The notes under the pieces were generated by a model. The model did no database searches. It saw only the letters and a program-made list of their open reading frames with translations, and was not told the origin of the DNA. The translations under genes were made by a program, and so were the position numbers. A stretch of 12,091 nt of DNA, from the NCBI GenBank assembly GCA_003165855.1, contig PMXH01000229.1, positions 4,662 through 16,752 on the forward strand, given 5' to 3'. Shown here piece by piece: positions 1-6,337 of the stretch (position 1 is its first letter; each line of letters opens with the position of its first letter). The DNA is from Acidobacteriaceae bacterium (GTDB lineage Bacteria; Acidobacteriota; Terriglobia; Terriglobales; Acidobacteriaceae).

Positions 1-75
1 GAGACGTTTGTTTCGTTCGATAAGAAGGCAGTGGAGATGCTCAGGGAGCACGGGGTGCCTGTAAGCCTGTTGTAG
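1..75 (+). CDS. C-terminal fragment of an upstream gene, possibly PIN-domain
   Basis: An open frame enters from the left edge and stops at TAG (73-75), leaving 24 residues that begin ETFVSFDKKAVEML. A short strand-like segment (TFVSFD) followed by a helix and a hydrophobic end resembles the last strand and helix of PIN-domain (VapC-type) ribonucleases, where a phrase like 'T-F-D-x-K/R' carries a late acidic residue. This is a resemblance only, because the catalytic Asp residues and any antitoxin gene would lie outside the window. The frame is in phase from base 1 and is followed at once by a plausible start region for the next plus-strand gene. Confidence 0.45.
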   Translation, partial: ETFVSFDKKAVEMLREHGVPVSLL

Positions 76-117
76 CGCGATAATTAGACTTAATTTTCTG
101 AGATCGGAGTGTTCAGG

Positions 118-501
118 ATGAAGACCGTCGAATCCAGCAGGATGTTGTCGCTCGCTCTCCTGTTTGTCTTCGGAATCTGCGCCCAGCCAGCCAAAGCCTA
201 CAGTACCGGCAAAGATCTGCAGGAATGGTGCAGCGCCGCTATCGATAAGCAACTACAATCGGGTGCGCGGGCAGGCCTTTGCGTGGGGTTCCTTGATGCG
301 TTTCGTCAACTCTCACGAATGTTGCCATCACAGCCTAACGTCAAACTTGAGTGCCTTCCGGATGGAGTTGGACAGGAGCAGTTTATCAGGGTGATTCTGA
401 AATATCTCGATCAGCACCCAGAAAAATTACATCTTCCAGCAGTTCAGATCGTCTATGACGCCGCCAATGAGGTATTTCCTTGCCCTGCCGCGGCGAAGTG
501 A
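118..501 (+). CDS. Exported Rap1a/Tai-family small protein
   Basis: This gene encodes 127 residues from ATG at 118, preceded by GGAG at 106-109 (8-nt spacing). A GTG at 109 in the same frame is less likely because it lacks a site. Residues 1-27 form a Sec signal peptide: K/R-containing start, hydrophobic core MLSLALLFVFGI, cleavage likely after AKA27. The mature part has four cysteines (C38, C55, C79, C122), enough for two disulfides. It shows the family pattern of a W-C near the start, 'G-x-C-x-G-F', a central C-L-P, a 'YLDQHPEKL' helix and a terminal FPC. In Serratia, Rap1a-type proteins neutralise type VI secretion effectors in the periplasm, but members are widespread without such a system and no effector is visible here. 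A GATAAT box at 79-84 could be its -10. Its last 116 bases overlap the convergent gene. Confidence 0.78.
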   Translation: MKTVESSRMLSLALLFVFGICAQPAKAYSTGKDLQEWCSAAIDKQLQSGARAGLCVGFLDAFRQLSRMLPSQPNVKLECLPDGVGQEQFIRVILKYLDQHPEKLHLPAVQIVYDAANEVFPCPAAAK

Positions 502-829
502 GATTCCTTGACTGCTCCTTGTCCGGCAAACGCTGCAAGCAATCTTCGACTCGCAGGTCGCAGTGAGTGCGGATTCGGAAGTTTGAAAGTGAGTCCGAAT
601 CGCTCTCATTGGTGACGTCTACCGCATCGGGGTCATACGCAAAGGGGTTCCGACCTACAATCTTGCCTTCCCGCTCTAACAGGTGAATAGCGGACCAAAT
701 CACATCATTTGAGTACCCCGTCTGATCCTCAATTTGCTCGAACATTGCTCCATTTGGCATTGAGCGCTGGAGAACCTTGAGAACGTTTTCGATTTGCTCG
801 CGGGATGCTGCTACAGTGGTTTCCGACAT
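386..829 (-). CDS. Winged-helix-like hypothetical protein
   Basis: This 147-residue frame starts at ATG (827-829) with a moderate AGAGG site about 10 bases upstream, 34 bp beyond the tldD stop on the same strand, so co-transcription with tldD is possible. Residues 10-60 look like a compact winged helix: helix EQIENVLKVLQ, helix FEQIEDQTG, recognition-like helix NDVIWSAIHLLEREG, then KIVGRNPF as a wing. This suggests DNA binding or a transcriptional regulator. After about residue 70 the sequence turns acidic and then basic without clear structure. The last 38 residues are antisense to the 3' end of the Rap1a-family gene, so the C-terminus may be a read-through past a lost stop. I do not recognise a named family. 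The first 65 residues look genuine and the tail is doubtful. Confidence 0.55.
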   Translation of the reverse strand: MSETTVAASREQIENVLKVLQRSMPNGAMFEQIEDQTGYSNDVIWSAIHLLEREGKIVGRNPFAYDPDAVDVTNESDSDSLSNFRIRTHCDLRVEDCLQRLPDKEQSRNLTSPRQGKEIPHWRRHRRSELLEDVIFLGADRDISESP

Positions 830-863
830 AGGTGCAATGCCTCTAGTGAATTATGACTTCCGC

Positions 864-2345
864 TTACTGCATGAAGCCGCCCGGATCTTTCTTAGCCGTC
901 CCGCCAACAGTCAGCCGATCAATCTTAATAGTCGGAATTCCCACGCCCACCGGGACGGCCTGTCCATCTTTGCCGCACGTCCCGACGCCTTCGTCTAGTT
1001 TCAAATCGTTGCCCACCATCGAGACACGGGTGAGAACATCCGGGCCGTTGCCGATCAGCGTTGCGCCTTTGATGGGCGCGGTGATCTGGCCGTCTTCGAT
1101 CATGTAGGCTTCGGAGGCTCCGAAGACGAATTTGCCGTTGGTGATGTCGACCTGGCCTCCGCCGAAGTTGACGGCGTAGATGCCGCGCTTTACCGAGCGA
1201 ATAATGTCTTCGGGATCATCCTGGCCAGCCAGCATATAGGTGTTGGTCATGCGCGGCATGGGAATGTGTTCGTAGCTCTCGCGGCGTCCGTTGCCGGTGT
1301 CGGCGATGCCCATCAGGCGCGCGGAAAGCTTGTCGCTGAGGTAGCCCTTGAGGATTCCTTTTTCGATCAGCACGGTTTCCTGCGTGGGTTCGCCTTCGTC
1401 GTCCACGTTCAGCGAACCGCGGCGCCATGGCATGGTTCCGTTGTCGATAACAGTGCATTTCTCGCTGGCGACGCGCTTGCCGATCAGTCCGGCAAAGGCG
1501 GAGGTCTTCTTGCGATTGAAGTCTGCTTCCAGACCGTGTCCCACGGCTTCGTGCAGCAGGACGCCGGGCCATCCGGGGCCGAGAACTACTTCCATTTCGC
1601 CCGCTGGAGCCTCACGCGCGTCGAGTTGCAGGATCGCCTGGCGGGCTGCTTCTTTCGCGAAGAATTCTGGATTCTTGTCTCCGAAGAAGAAATCGAGAGC
1701 GACGCGGCCGCCGCCGCCGGAGCCGCCGCGAGCGGAATTGTTTTCGGTTTTAGCGATACAAGACACGTTCATTCGAGCGAGGGGCTGGGAGTCTTCGGCG
1801 AAGGTTCCGTCGGAGGCGACGACAAGAATGTTCCGTAATTCGTCAGAGTAGCTGGCGCGGACTTCCTGGATGCGCGGATCGTAGGCGCGCGCGGCCTTAT
1901 CGGCTCGCATCACCAGCTCAACCTTGGCGGTGATTTCAGCATCGACTGAAGGCAGAGTTACGGGATACAGGCTACGAGCCGCGGTCTGCTGGAAACCAGC
2001 CACTGGAGTCTTGGCGGGTGCGCTGGCAATCAGGGCCGCGGTGCGCGCCGCGTGCAGAATGCGGCTGGCGGAAAGATCGTCCGTATAGGCATATCCGGTG
2101 CGCTCGCCCGAAACCACGCGCACACCACAACCGGCGGAAATGCCCTGCGAAGCCGACTTGACCATGGACTCATCCACCAGCAGAGAAGTGGAAGAGAGAT
2201 ATTCAAAATAGAGGTCGGCATAGTCGCCCCCGGCGGAAAGCGCGGCCGCGAGGTAATGTTCGAGGTCATTTTCGGTGACGCCGTAGTGGTCGAAGAAGAA
2301 GCGTTGCTTATCTACAAGAGGTTGTTTGTGCAAGCTTTTACCCAC
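864..2345 (-). CDS. tldD: TldD metalloprotease
   Basis: TldD is the catalytic subunit of the TldD/TldE(PmbA) zinc metalloprotease, a cytosolic complex that degrades unfolded peptides such as CcdA and trims microcin B17 in enterobacteria. The zinc motif HEAVGH lies at residues 265-270 and the late GTCGKDGQ segment supplies the third-ligand cysteine (C457). The N-terminal part has the family's GDYADLYFE and GxGVRV segments. With GTG at 2345 the protein is 493 residues, close to the usual 480 or so. The frame stays open to a TTG at 2381 and another TTG lies at 2333. None has a strong ribosome site. A GATAAT -10-like box at 2399-2404 would put the transcript start near 2392, which favours 2345 or 2333. 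The partner tldE is not in the window. The zinc-site residues and the flanking signature are intact. Confidence 0.95.
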   Translation of the reverse strand: MGKSLHKQPLVDKQRFFFDHYGVTENDLEHYLAAALSAGGDYADLYFEYLSSTSLLVDESMVKSASQGISAGCGVRVVSGERTGYAYTDDLSASRILHAARTAALIASAPAKTPVAGFQQTAARSLYPVTLPSVDAEITAKVELVMRADKAARAYDPRIQEVRASYSDELRNILVVASDGTFAEDSQPLARMNVSCIAKTENNSARGGSGGGGRVALDFFFGDKNPEFFAKEAARQAILQLDAREAPAGEMEVVLGPGWPGVLLHEAVGHGLEADFNRKKTSAFAGLIGKRVASEKCTVIDNGTMPWRRGSLNVDDEGEPTQETVLIEKGILKGYLSDKLSARLMGIADTGNGRRESYEHIPMPRMTNTYMLAGQDDPEDIIRSVKRGIYAVNFGGGQVDITNGKFVFGASEAYMIEDGQITAPIKGATLIGNGPDVLTRVSMVGNDLKLDEGVGTCGKDGQAVPVGVGIPTIKIDRLTVGGTAKKDPGGFMQ

Positions 2346-2398
2346 GGAAGTTAGATGCCGCCGGGCCGGAGGCCGACTCAAGTTGGGCGGATTTGCTG

Positions 2399-2404
2399 AT
2401 TATC
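2399..2404 (-). promoter_or_regulatory. -10-like box for tldD
   Basis: Read on the minus strand, the hexamer is GATAAT, five of six matches to TATAAT. No recognisable -35 hexamer stands 16-18 bp upstream. The CRP-type palindrome centred at 2456.5 would fall about 63-64 bp upstream of the transcript start expected from this box, close to the -61.5 position used by class I CRP activators. This is inference from spacing only. Confidence 0.35.
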
Positions 2405-2445
2405 CCACATGGAGCGGCGAGGAGCGGACGAAACGTCCACAGCCA

Positions 2446-2467
2446 AAATGTGACGATGGTCACTTGT
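2446..2467. promoter_or_regulatory. CRP/FNR-family operator-like palindrome
   Basis: The core is TGTGA (2449-2453), six bases, then TCACT (2460-2464), nine of ten matches to the cAMP-CRP half-site pair TGTGA-N6-TCACA. The outer AAA on the left also fits the longer consensus. It sits between the divergent tldD and the nuclease-like gene at 2532. A second TCACA (2467-2471) gives an overlapping wider inverted repeat. The sequence match is direct, but its recognition by a Crp-Fnr regulator of this organism is inferred. Confidence 0.55.
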
Positions 2468-2531
2468 CACAGACGGAGGAGCGGTTCGGGCTGGACAATC
2501 GGGAATCGGGACAACCTATGGACAATGCCAA

Positions 2532-4139
2532 ATGCCGACCGTGACGCCGCAAGCCTTGACACGCACCGTGCAGGACTTTCTTAGCCAGGCTGCGGGCGCG
2601 GTGGTGCTGGAAAACGGTGCAGTCGCTTTCGATCTGGCGCAATCCAAGTATTCCATCTCGGGCGAGTACAACCGATGTCTGCTGCACTTGTGGTCGGCGG
2701 AGCGAAACGCGGTGCGGCGTGTGCTGGATGCTGAAGTCAAGAATGGCACGCTACGGCTGGCCGTGCAGCGGTTGGGACAGGCACGGCCATCGAGGCTGGA
2801 AATCTGCCGCGAGCGTGATCGTCGTTCGCCGACTGCTCGACGGGCAGCCCGCGCTGCCTATGAACAAAAGCTCCGCAGCACGCTGGAGCGGCACTTTCCT
2901 GAGTTCAAGATCGCAAGGCTGACGAGTGGAGTGGATCTGGAGAAGTCCTTTGGACCGATCTACGCGCGAGGGCTTCTGCGGCAGGGACGGACCGCCTTCG
3001 CGTTGCTCGGGGTAAATGCGCAGGAGACGCAGGCTTCGATCGACGCGGCGCTGACCTTCGGCATTCTGTGGCTGGATGTTTGCCGACGGGCGCAAGCCTC
3101 AAACGTGCTGGTGGAAGGGTTGAAGATGTTTGTGCCTGCTGGAACCTCCGCTCTGGTGCGGGAGCGGATGGCGAACCTGAACCGCGACGCTGCCAAGTGG
3201 TCGCTGTTCGAACTGGACGAACGGCACGATGCCCTGGTGGAAGTTGATTGCGCGGATCGCGGCAATGTAGCGACCCGGCTGGTGCATGCCGCCGACGACG
3301 AGGCAGCGCGCGAGCGCTTCAGAGAGTCGATCGTGCGAGTTCAGGGAGTCCTACCGAATTGCGAAGTTGGGGTGCTCTCGGCCGCGGAGATTGTCTTCCG
3401 CTGGCGGGGCTTGGAATTTGCGCGGGCGCGGCTGGGAGGTATCCCAGGCACGTTTCGCAGTACTGAGGAGATTGTGTTCGGAGTGGGCGCGGAGGAGCGA
3501 GTTCTGGAGACACGGAACGAAGACGAATTTGCAGAGCTGGCGAACTGTTTGCGAGACACTCGACATCCTTATGGGCCGCGTCAACATCCGTTGTGGCGGC
3601 TCCGTCCGGAGAGATGGCTGGAGTCGCTGGTGGTGGGCGACGTGAGCGTGGTGGATGGACGATTGGAGCCGTCGTACCGGTATTCGCAGGTTCCAGCATT
3701 CTCGGCTTCCGACCGCGCCATGATCGATGTCCTCACGACGACGACTGCGGGCCGGTTGACGGTGGTGGAACTGAAGGCCGACGAAGACATCCACCTGCCG
3801 CTGCAGGGATTGGATTATTGGTCGCGCGTGGAATGGCATCATGGGCGTGGCGAATTTCCTCGCTTCGGGTATTTCAGCGGGAGAGAACTTTCGGATGAAA
3901 AGCCCTTGCTGTTTCTGGTGGCTCCCGCGTTGCACGTGCATCCGGCCACGGACACATTGCTGCGTTATCTTTCGCCCGAAATTGAATGGGAGTTTGTGGG
4001 GATTGACGAGCGCTGGCGGGAGGGAGTAAAAGTCGTGTTCCGGAAGCGGCCCGAGGGCACAGTGCACAACAGAGTCGCGAGCTCAGGGCAGGCTCCGACA
4101 CGGGGAGCACCCGATTTCCTAGCACCGACCGTCACCTAA
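2532..4139 (+). CDS. Uncharacterised protein with PD-(D/E)XK nuclease-like C-terminus
   Basis: This gene encodes 535 residues from ATG 2532, with no clear ribosome site in front. No named family is recognised over residues 1-355, which are rich in Arg and Glu and lack signal peptide or membrane segments, so the protein is probably cytosolic. Residues 355-435 resemble the core of PD-(D/E)XK nucleases of the NucS/DUF91 kind: PERWLESLV (E364), then MIDVL with D399, a short turn with GRL, the strand TVVELK with E413 and K415, and a following helix with Q425. That order (Glu in a helix, Asp in strand 2, E-x-K in strand 3, Gln-bearing helix) is the expected one. A further alpha/beta stretch (LLFLVAPAL, WEFVGID) closes the fold. 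The last 25 or so residues are Pro/Gly/Ser-rich and likely disordered. It faces tldD across a CRP-type site. Nuclease activity and substrate are unproven. Confidence 0.75.
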   Translation: MPTVTPQALTRTVQDFLSQAAGAVVLENGAVAFDLAQSKYSISGEYNRCLLHLWSAERNAVRRVLDAEVKNGTLRLAVQRLGQARPSRLEICRERDRRSPTARRAARAAYEQKLRSTLERHFPEFKIARLTSGVDLEKSFGPIYARGLLRQGRTAFALLGVNAQETQASIDAALTFGILWLDVCRRAQASNVLVEGLKMFVPAGTSALVRERMANLNRDAAKWSLFELDERHDALVEVDCADRGNVATRLVHAADDEAARERFRESIVRVQGVLPNCEVGVLSAAEIVFRWRGLEFARARLGGIPGTFRSTEEIVFGVGAEERVLETRNEDEFAELANCLRDTRHPYGPRQHPLWRLRPERWLESLVVGDVSVVDGRLEPSYRYSQVPAFSASDRAMIDVLTTTTAGRLTVVELKADEDIHLPLQGLDYWSRVEWHHGRGEFPRFGYFSGRELSDEKPLLFLVAPALHVHPATDTLLRYLSPEIEWEFVGIDERWREGVKVVFRKRPEGTVHNRVASSGQAPTRGAPDFLAPTVT

Positions 4140-4148
4140 TTGCTGTCC

Positions 4149-4640
4149 TCATTCCTTCCACGCACCCAGCAATCGGCGCAGGTCCACTAACTGGCCGAGG
4201 TGGTAAGCGTTGTGGTCGGCCAGGAGCAACGCCTCACGAAGAATGGTCTGACCGTCGCCCCAGGGGATGCGGGCGTAGGGATCGGTCTTAGGATTTGCCA
4301 CCAGATCCTGCATGGTTTTCAGATCCTTGCGAAATTGCTGAATGCTTCTGTTCCATGCGGCGGCGCTTGACGGCGCTTCTGCGTTGGGCCAATAGCCCGT
4401 CGGCCACTCGGGAGACGTATGTTTCGAATTGCGGCTGAACTCGAGAATGTCCCACTGCGCCAGGCGAAGATGCTCTAAAAGCATCCAGGGGGAATGTGGG
4501 AGTCCGTTGGGCCTCGCGCCACGCAACTCCTCCGGCATGTCCTTCACGACGTCGTTAAACCGGGCGTGGGCGCCGCCGCCGTTAAGGAGGTAGAGCACGT
4601 GCTCGCGGAGTGCGGAGCCGTGAGGATCTTTGATCGTCAT
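4149..4640 (-). CDS. DinB/YfiT-like metal-binding protein
   Basis: This gene encodes 163 residues from ATG (4638-4640), preceded by AAGGA at 5-nt spacing, a good ribosome site. The protein has the four-helix-bundle DinB/YfiT signature: a first His in [20 protein letters not shown] (H57), and the HxxxH pair in [20 protein letters not shown] (H143, H147), which together bind a divalent metal. Members include bacillithiol- or mycothiol-dependent S-transferases and DNA-damage-induced proteins of unknown activity, so the reaction cannot be named. The gene follows the UvrC-like gene by 33 bp on the same strand and is probably co-transcribed with it. Its stop lies 9 bp from the convergent nuclease-like gene, with no hairpin terminator in between. 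Confidence 0.88.
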   Translation of the reverse strand: MTIKDPHGSALREHVLYLLNGGGAHARFNDVVKDMPEELRGARPNGLPHSPWMLLEHLRLAQWDILEFSRNSKHTSPEWPTGYWPNAEAPSSAAAWNRSIQQFRKDLKTMQDLVANPKTDPYARIPWGDGQTILREALLLADHNAYHLGQLVDLRRLLGAWKE

Positions 4641-4673
4641 TGGAATCCTTCTTTCTTCTCTTAAACTTGTTCT

Positions 4674-5858
4674 TCAGCTTTGGATTTCCGTAATTCCCTC
4701 CCGAATCTGGAGTTGCTTGGAGGGAACGTCTTCAGGTCCTTCTCCCTTAAGCACGCGGCCGATGCCGCGCACGATGCGGCGCATGGGGAAGACAGCTCTA
4801 TCATCCACAAGAAAAATTTCGCCGACACGGCGGCCGCGGTAGAACCAGCGCTTGAGCAACGCGAGATGCTCCATGGTTTCGAGCGCTGGAGGTGCCTTCG
4901 CCGGCGGAAAAGAATCGAGAACGCCCTGCACCCGCGATTCCATGGATTGCGATTTTGCGTGCTCGGCGGGCTGGATCGAGAACACCACCGGCTCCGAGAT
5001 TACTCCTCTTTCCACACGGAAGAAGGTGACCGAGTCGGCGAGATGGCTAGGCTGAATGATCAGCGCTGAGAAGCGGTCGAGGCGGCGGACGATCTCGGGA
5101 AACTGGCTTAGGACAGGCTTCAGCTTTTCCAAGCGGATGTGAAGGGCAGCGGCGTCTTCAAAGGCGAGATCGACCGATGCGGCATCGCGCTGGGCGGAAA
5201 ACTCACGGGCCAGAGATTCCCCTGCCGAATCGAAATAGGCTTGTACGCGACTTACTTCGGCGGAATATGCTTCGTCGCCGCAGCCCTTGAAGCAGGGAGC
5301 GAGGCACATCTTCATTTCCGAATAGATGCAGCCGGGAAACTTGGGATCGGGATGCAGATCGTCGACGCAGCGGCGCATCTTGAAGAAGTCGAGGGAGTCG
5401 TTCATGAACTTCTCGGCAGCCGTGCGGGACTGGAATGGCCCATAGTAAAGGGCGCGGCCCTTGAGGCGTCCAACGCGCGTGGTGATGGAGGCGCGTGGAT
5501 ACTGGTTTTCGAGATGCAGCTTGACCAGCGGCGCGAAACGGAAGCGCATGCGGTTGGCGTAGGTCTGGGGGAAGGTTTCGCACAGGATCCGGTAGAGCAG
5601 GAATCCGGATTCGAAGTCGGAGCCGGTCGGCGCATATTCGATTGCGCGGACGCGGCCCCGCAGGTTGAGCTTCTTGGTGCGTTCTTCGACCGGGCCCAGC
5701 AGGCGCTGTAAGCGGCGGCGAAGATTCGCTGTCTTGCTGACGTAAGGCTCCCCCTGCGGGTCCGCGCCGCGCAGCAGGAACACAGCCGGCTCGGCCGGGA
5801 CGGTGGCGAAGACTGAGGCGTCGCGTTCAGGGGCGAATTCCAGCCGCTCGGTCAGCAC
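4674..5858 (-). CDS. UvrC-like protein lacking the C-terminal nuclease half
   Basis: This gene encodes 394 residues from GTG 5858, with no strong ribosome site; an ATG just upstream is out of frame. The layout matches the N-terminal half of excinuclease subunit UvrC. A GIY-YIG-like domain (about 20-105) is followed by the YYGPFQSRTAAEKFMN linker typical of UvrC (139-153). Then comes the cysteine cluster C164-x12-C177-x7-C185-x3-C189, which matches the iron-sulfur ligand spacing of E. coli UvrC within one residue. A UVR-like helical hairpin (FEDAAALHIRLEKL, about 233-246) follows. The RNase H-like endonuclease and HhH domains of full UvrC (about 600 residues) are absent, as in Cho. The GIY-YIG site is eroded: GIY is AVF (25-27), YIG is YVS (39-41), the Arg near 47 is kept, and the expected catalytic Glu near residue 88 reads Leu. 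Nicking activity is therefore doubtful. Confidence 0.82.
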   Translation of the reverse strand: MLTERLEFAPERDASVFATVPAEPAVFLLRGADPQGEPYVSKTANLRRRLQRLLGPVEERTKKLNLRGRVRAIEYAPTGSDFESGFLLYRILCETFPQTYANRMRFRFAPLVKLHLENQYPRASITTRVGRLKGRALYYGPFQSRTAAEKFMNDSLDFFKMRRCVDDLHPDPKFPGCIYSEMKMCLAPCFKGCGDEAYSAEVSRVQAYFDSAGESLAREFSAQRDAASVDLAFEDAAALHIRLEKLKPVLSQFPEIVRRLDRFSALIIQPSHLADSVTFFRVERGVISEPVVFSIQPAEHAKSQSMESRVQGVLDSFPPAKAPPALETMEHLALLKRWFYRGRRVGEIFLVDDRAVFPMRRIVRGIGRVLKGEGPEDVPSKQLQIREGITEIQS

Positions 5859-5883
5859 GAAGCCATTGTAAGCAAGTCGTCAC

Positions 5884-5944
5884 CACAGAGTCACAGAGGC
5901 ACAGAGAAAACGACAACAATGGCTGAGTTCTCCGTGTCTCTGTG
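5884..5944. repeat. 8-bp-period inverted repeat element
   Basis: CACAGAG occurs at 5884, 5892 and 5900, exactly 8 bp apart. Inverted copies follow as CTCCGTG at 5930 and CTCTGTG at 5938, again 8 bp apart. The 17-base arms 5892-5908 and 5928-5944 pair with two mismatches around a 19-base loop. It lies between two minus-strand genes. No T-run follows on either strand, so it is not a standard terminator. It resembles the CACAGAG-type intergenic palindromes I recall from many environmental bacterial genomes (REP/MITE-like). Confidence 0.6.
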
Positions 5945-5967
5945 CGCGGCTGGATTCGATTCGGTGC

Positions 5968-6282
5968 TCACAGCCCCCCGTGGAGCCTCCCGAAATAGTG
6001 GGCACAATTTAGCGACATGATCAGGATGCCTGCTCCGAGAATCAGCACGTGGGCGGTCTTGCGCAGGTCGAAGCTGCCGACTCGGCAAACCAGCAGGTAG
6101 CCGATGGCAAGGTTGAAGAGGCCCCATGCGACATTGACCATGGAGGAGGACAAGCCAACTCCGGGTGGCGATGCGAAAGGGCTCTGGAAGGCATGCCCTG
6201 AAATCCCATTGCCGAGATGGGGGAGGGCGTTCGCGAGAAATACGCCCCCGAAGAAGTACGCCACATAGTGGTACCAGCGCAT
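5968..6282 (-). CDS. Small three-helix membrane protein
   Basis: This gene encodes 104 residues from ATG (6280-6282), preceded by AAGGGAG with about 7-nt spacing. That site fixes this start over the longer open frame reaching 6495, whose extra N-terminus is antisense-like and overlaps the DnaC-like gene. Hydrophobic segments at about 4-20, 45-66 and 76-94 predict three inner-membrane helices. Between the first two lies a Gly/Pro/Ser-rich loop (NGISGHAFQSPFASPPGVGLSSS). Conserved-looking features are the NALPH motif after helix 1 and the C-terminal NCAHYFGRLHGG. I do not recognise a named family. The gene begins 55 bp after the DnaC-like stop and may be transcribed with it. Confidence 0.8.
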   Translation of the reverse strand: MRWYHYVAYFFGGVFLANALPHLGNGISGHAFQSPFASPPGVGLSSSMVNVAWGLFNLAIGYLLVCRVGSFDLRKTAHVLILGAGILIMSLNCAHYFGRLHGGL

Positions 6283-6337
6283 TTGGTGCTCCCTTCTCTC
6301 TGAAGATTGTGTCGCAGCAAGCCTGCGCGACAACCGT

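Noticed and set aside
118..501. Type VI effector-immunity pair
   Set aside because: Only the immunity-like protein is visible; neither neighbour resembles an effector.
1266..1851. Two long plus-strand frames inside tldD
   Set aside because: They are antisense to a fully conserved TldD coding region and their translations show no domain pattern and no ribosome site.
3351..4067. 238-residue minus-strand frame opposite the nuclease-like gene
   Set aside because: It covers the antisense of the PD-(D/E)XK-like core, has composition typical of a GC-rich shadow frame and no credible start.
5139..5711. 190-residue plus-strand frame opposite the UvrC-like gene
   Set aside because: It is antisense to the conserved cysteine cluster and linker of the UvrC-like protein; no ribosome site or domain.
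5891..6127. Minus-strand frame spanning the 5884-5944 repeat
   Set aside because: It runs through the inverted repeat and the membrane protein gene in another frame; low-quality sequence with no start signal.
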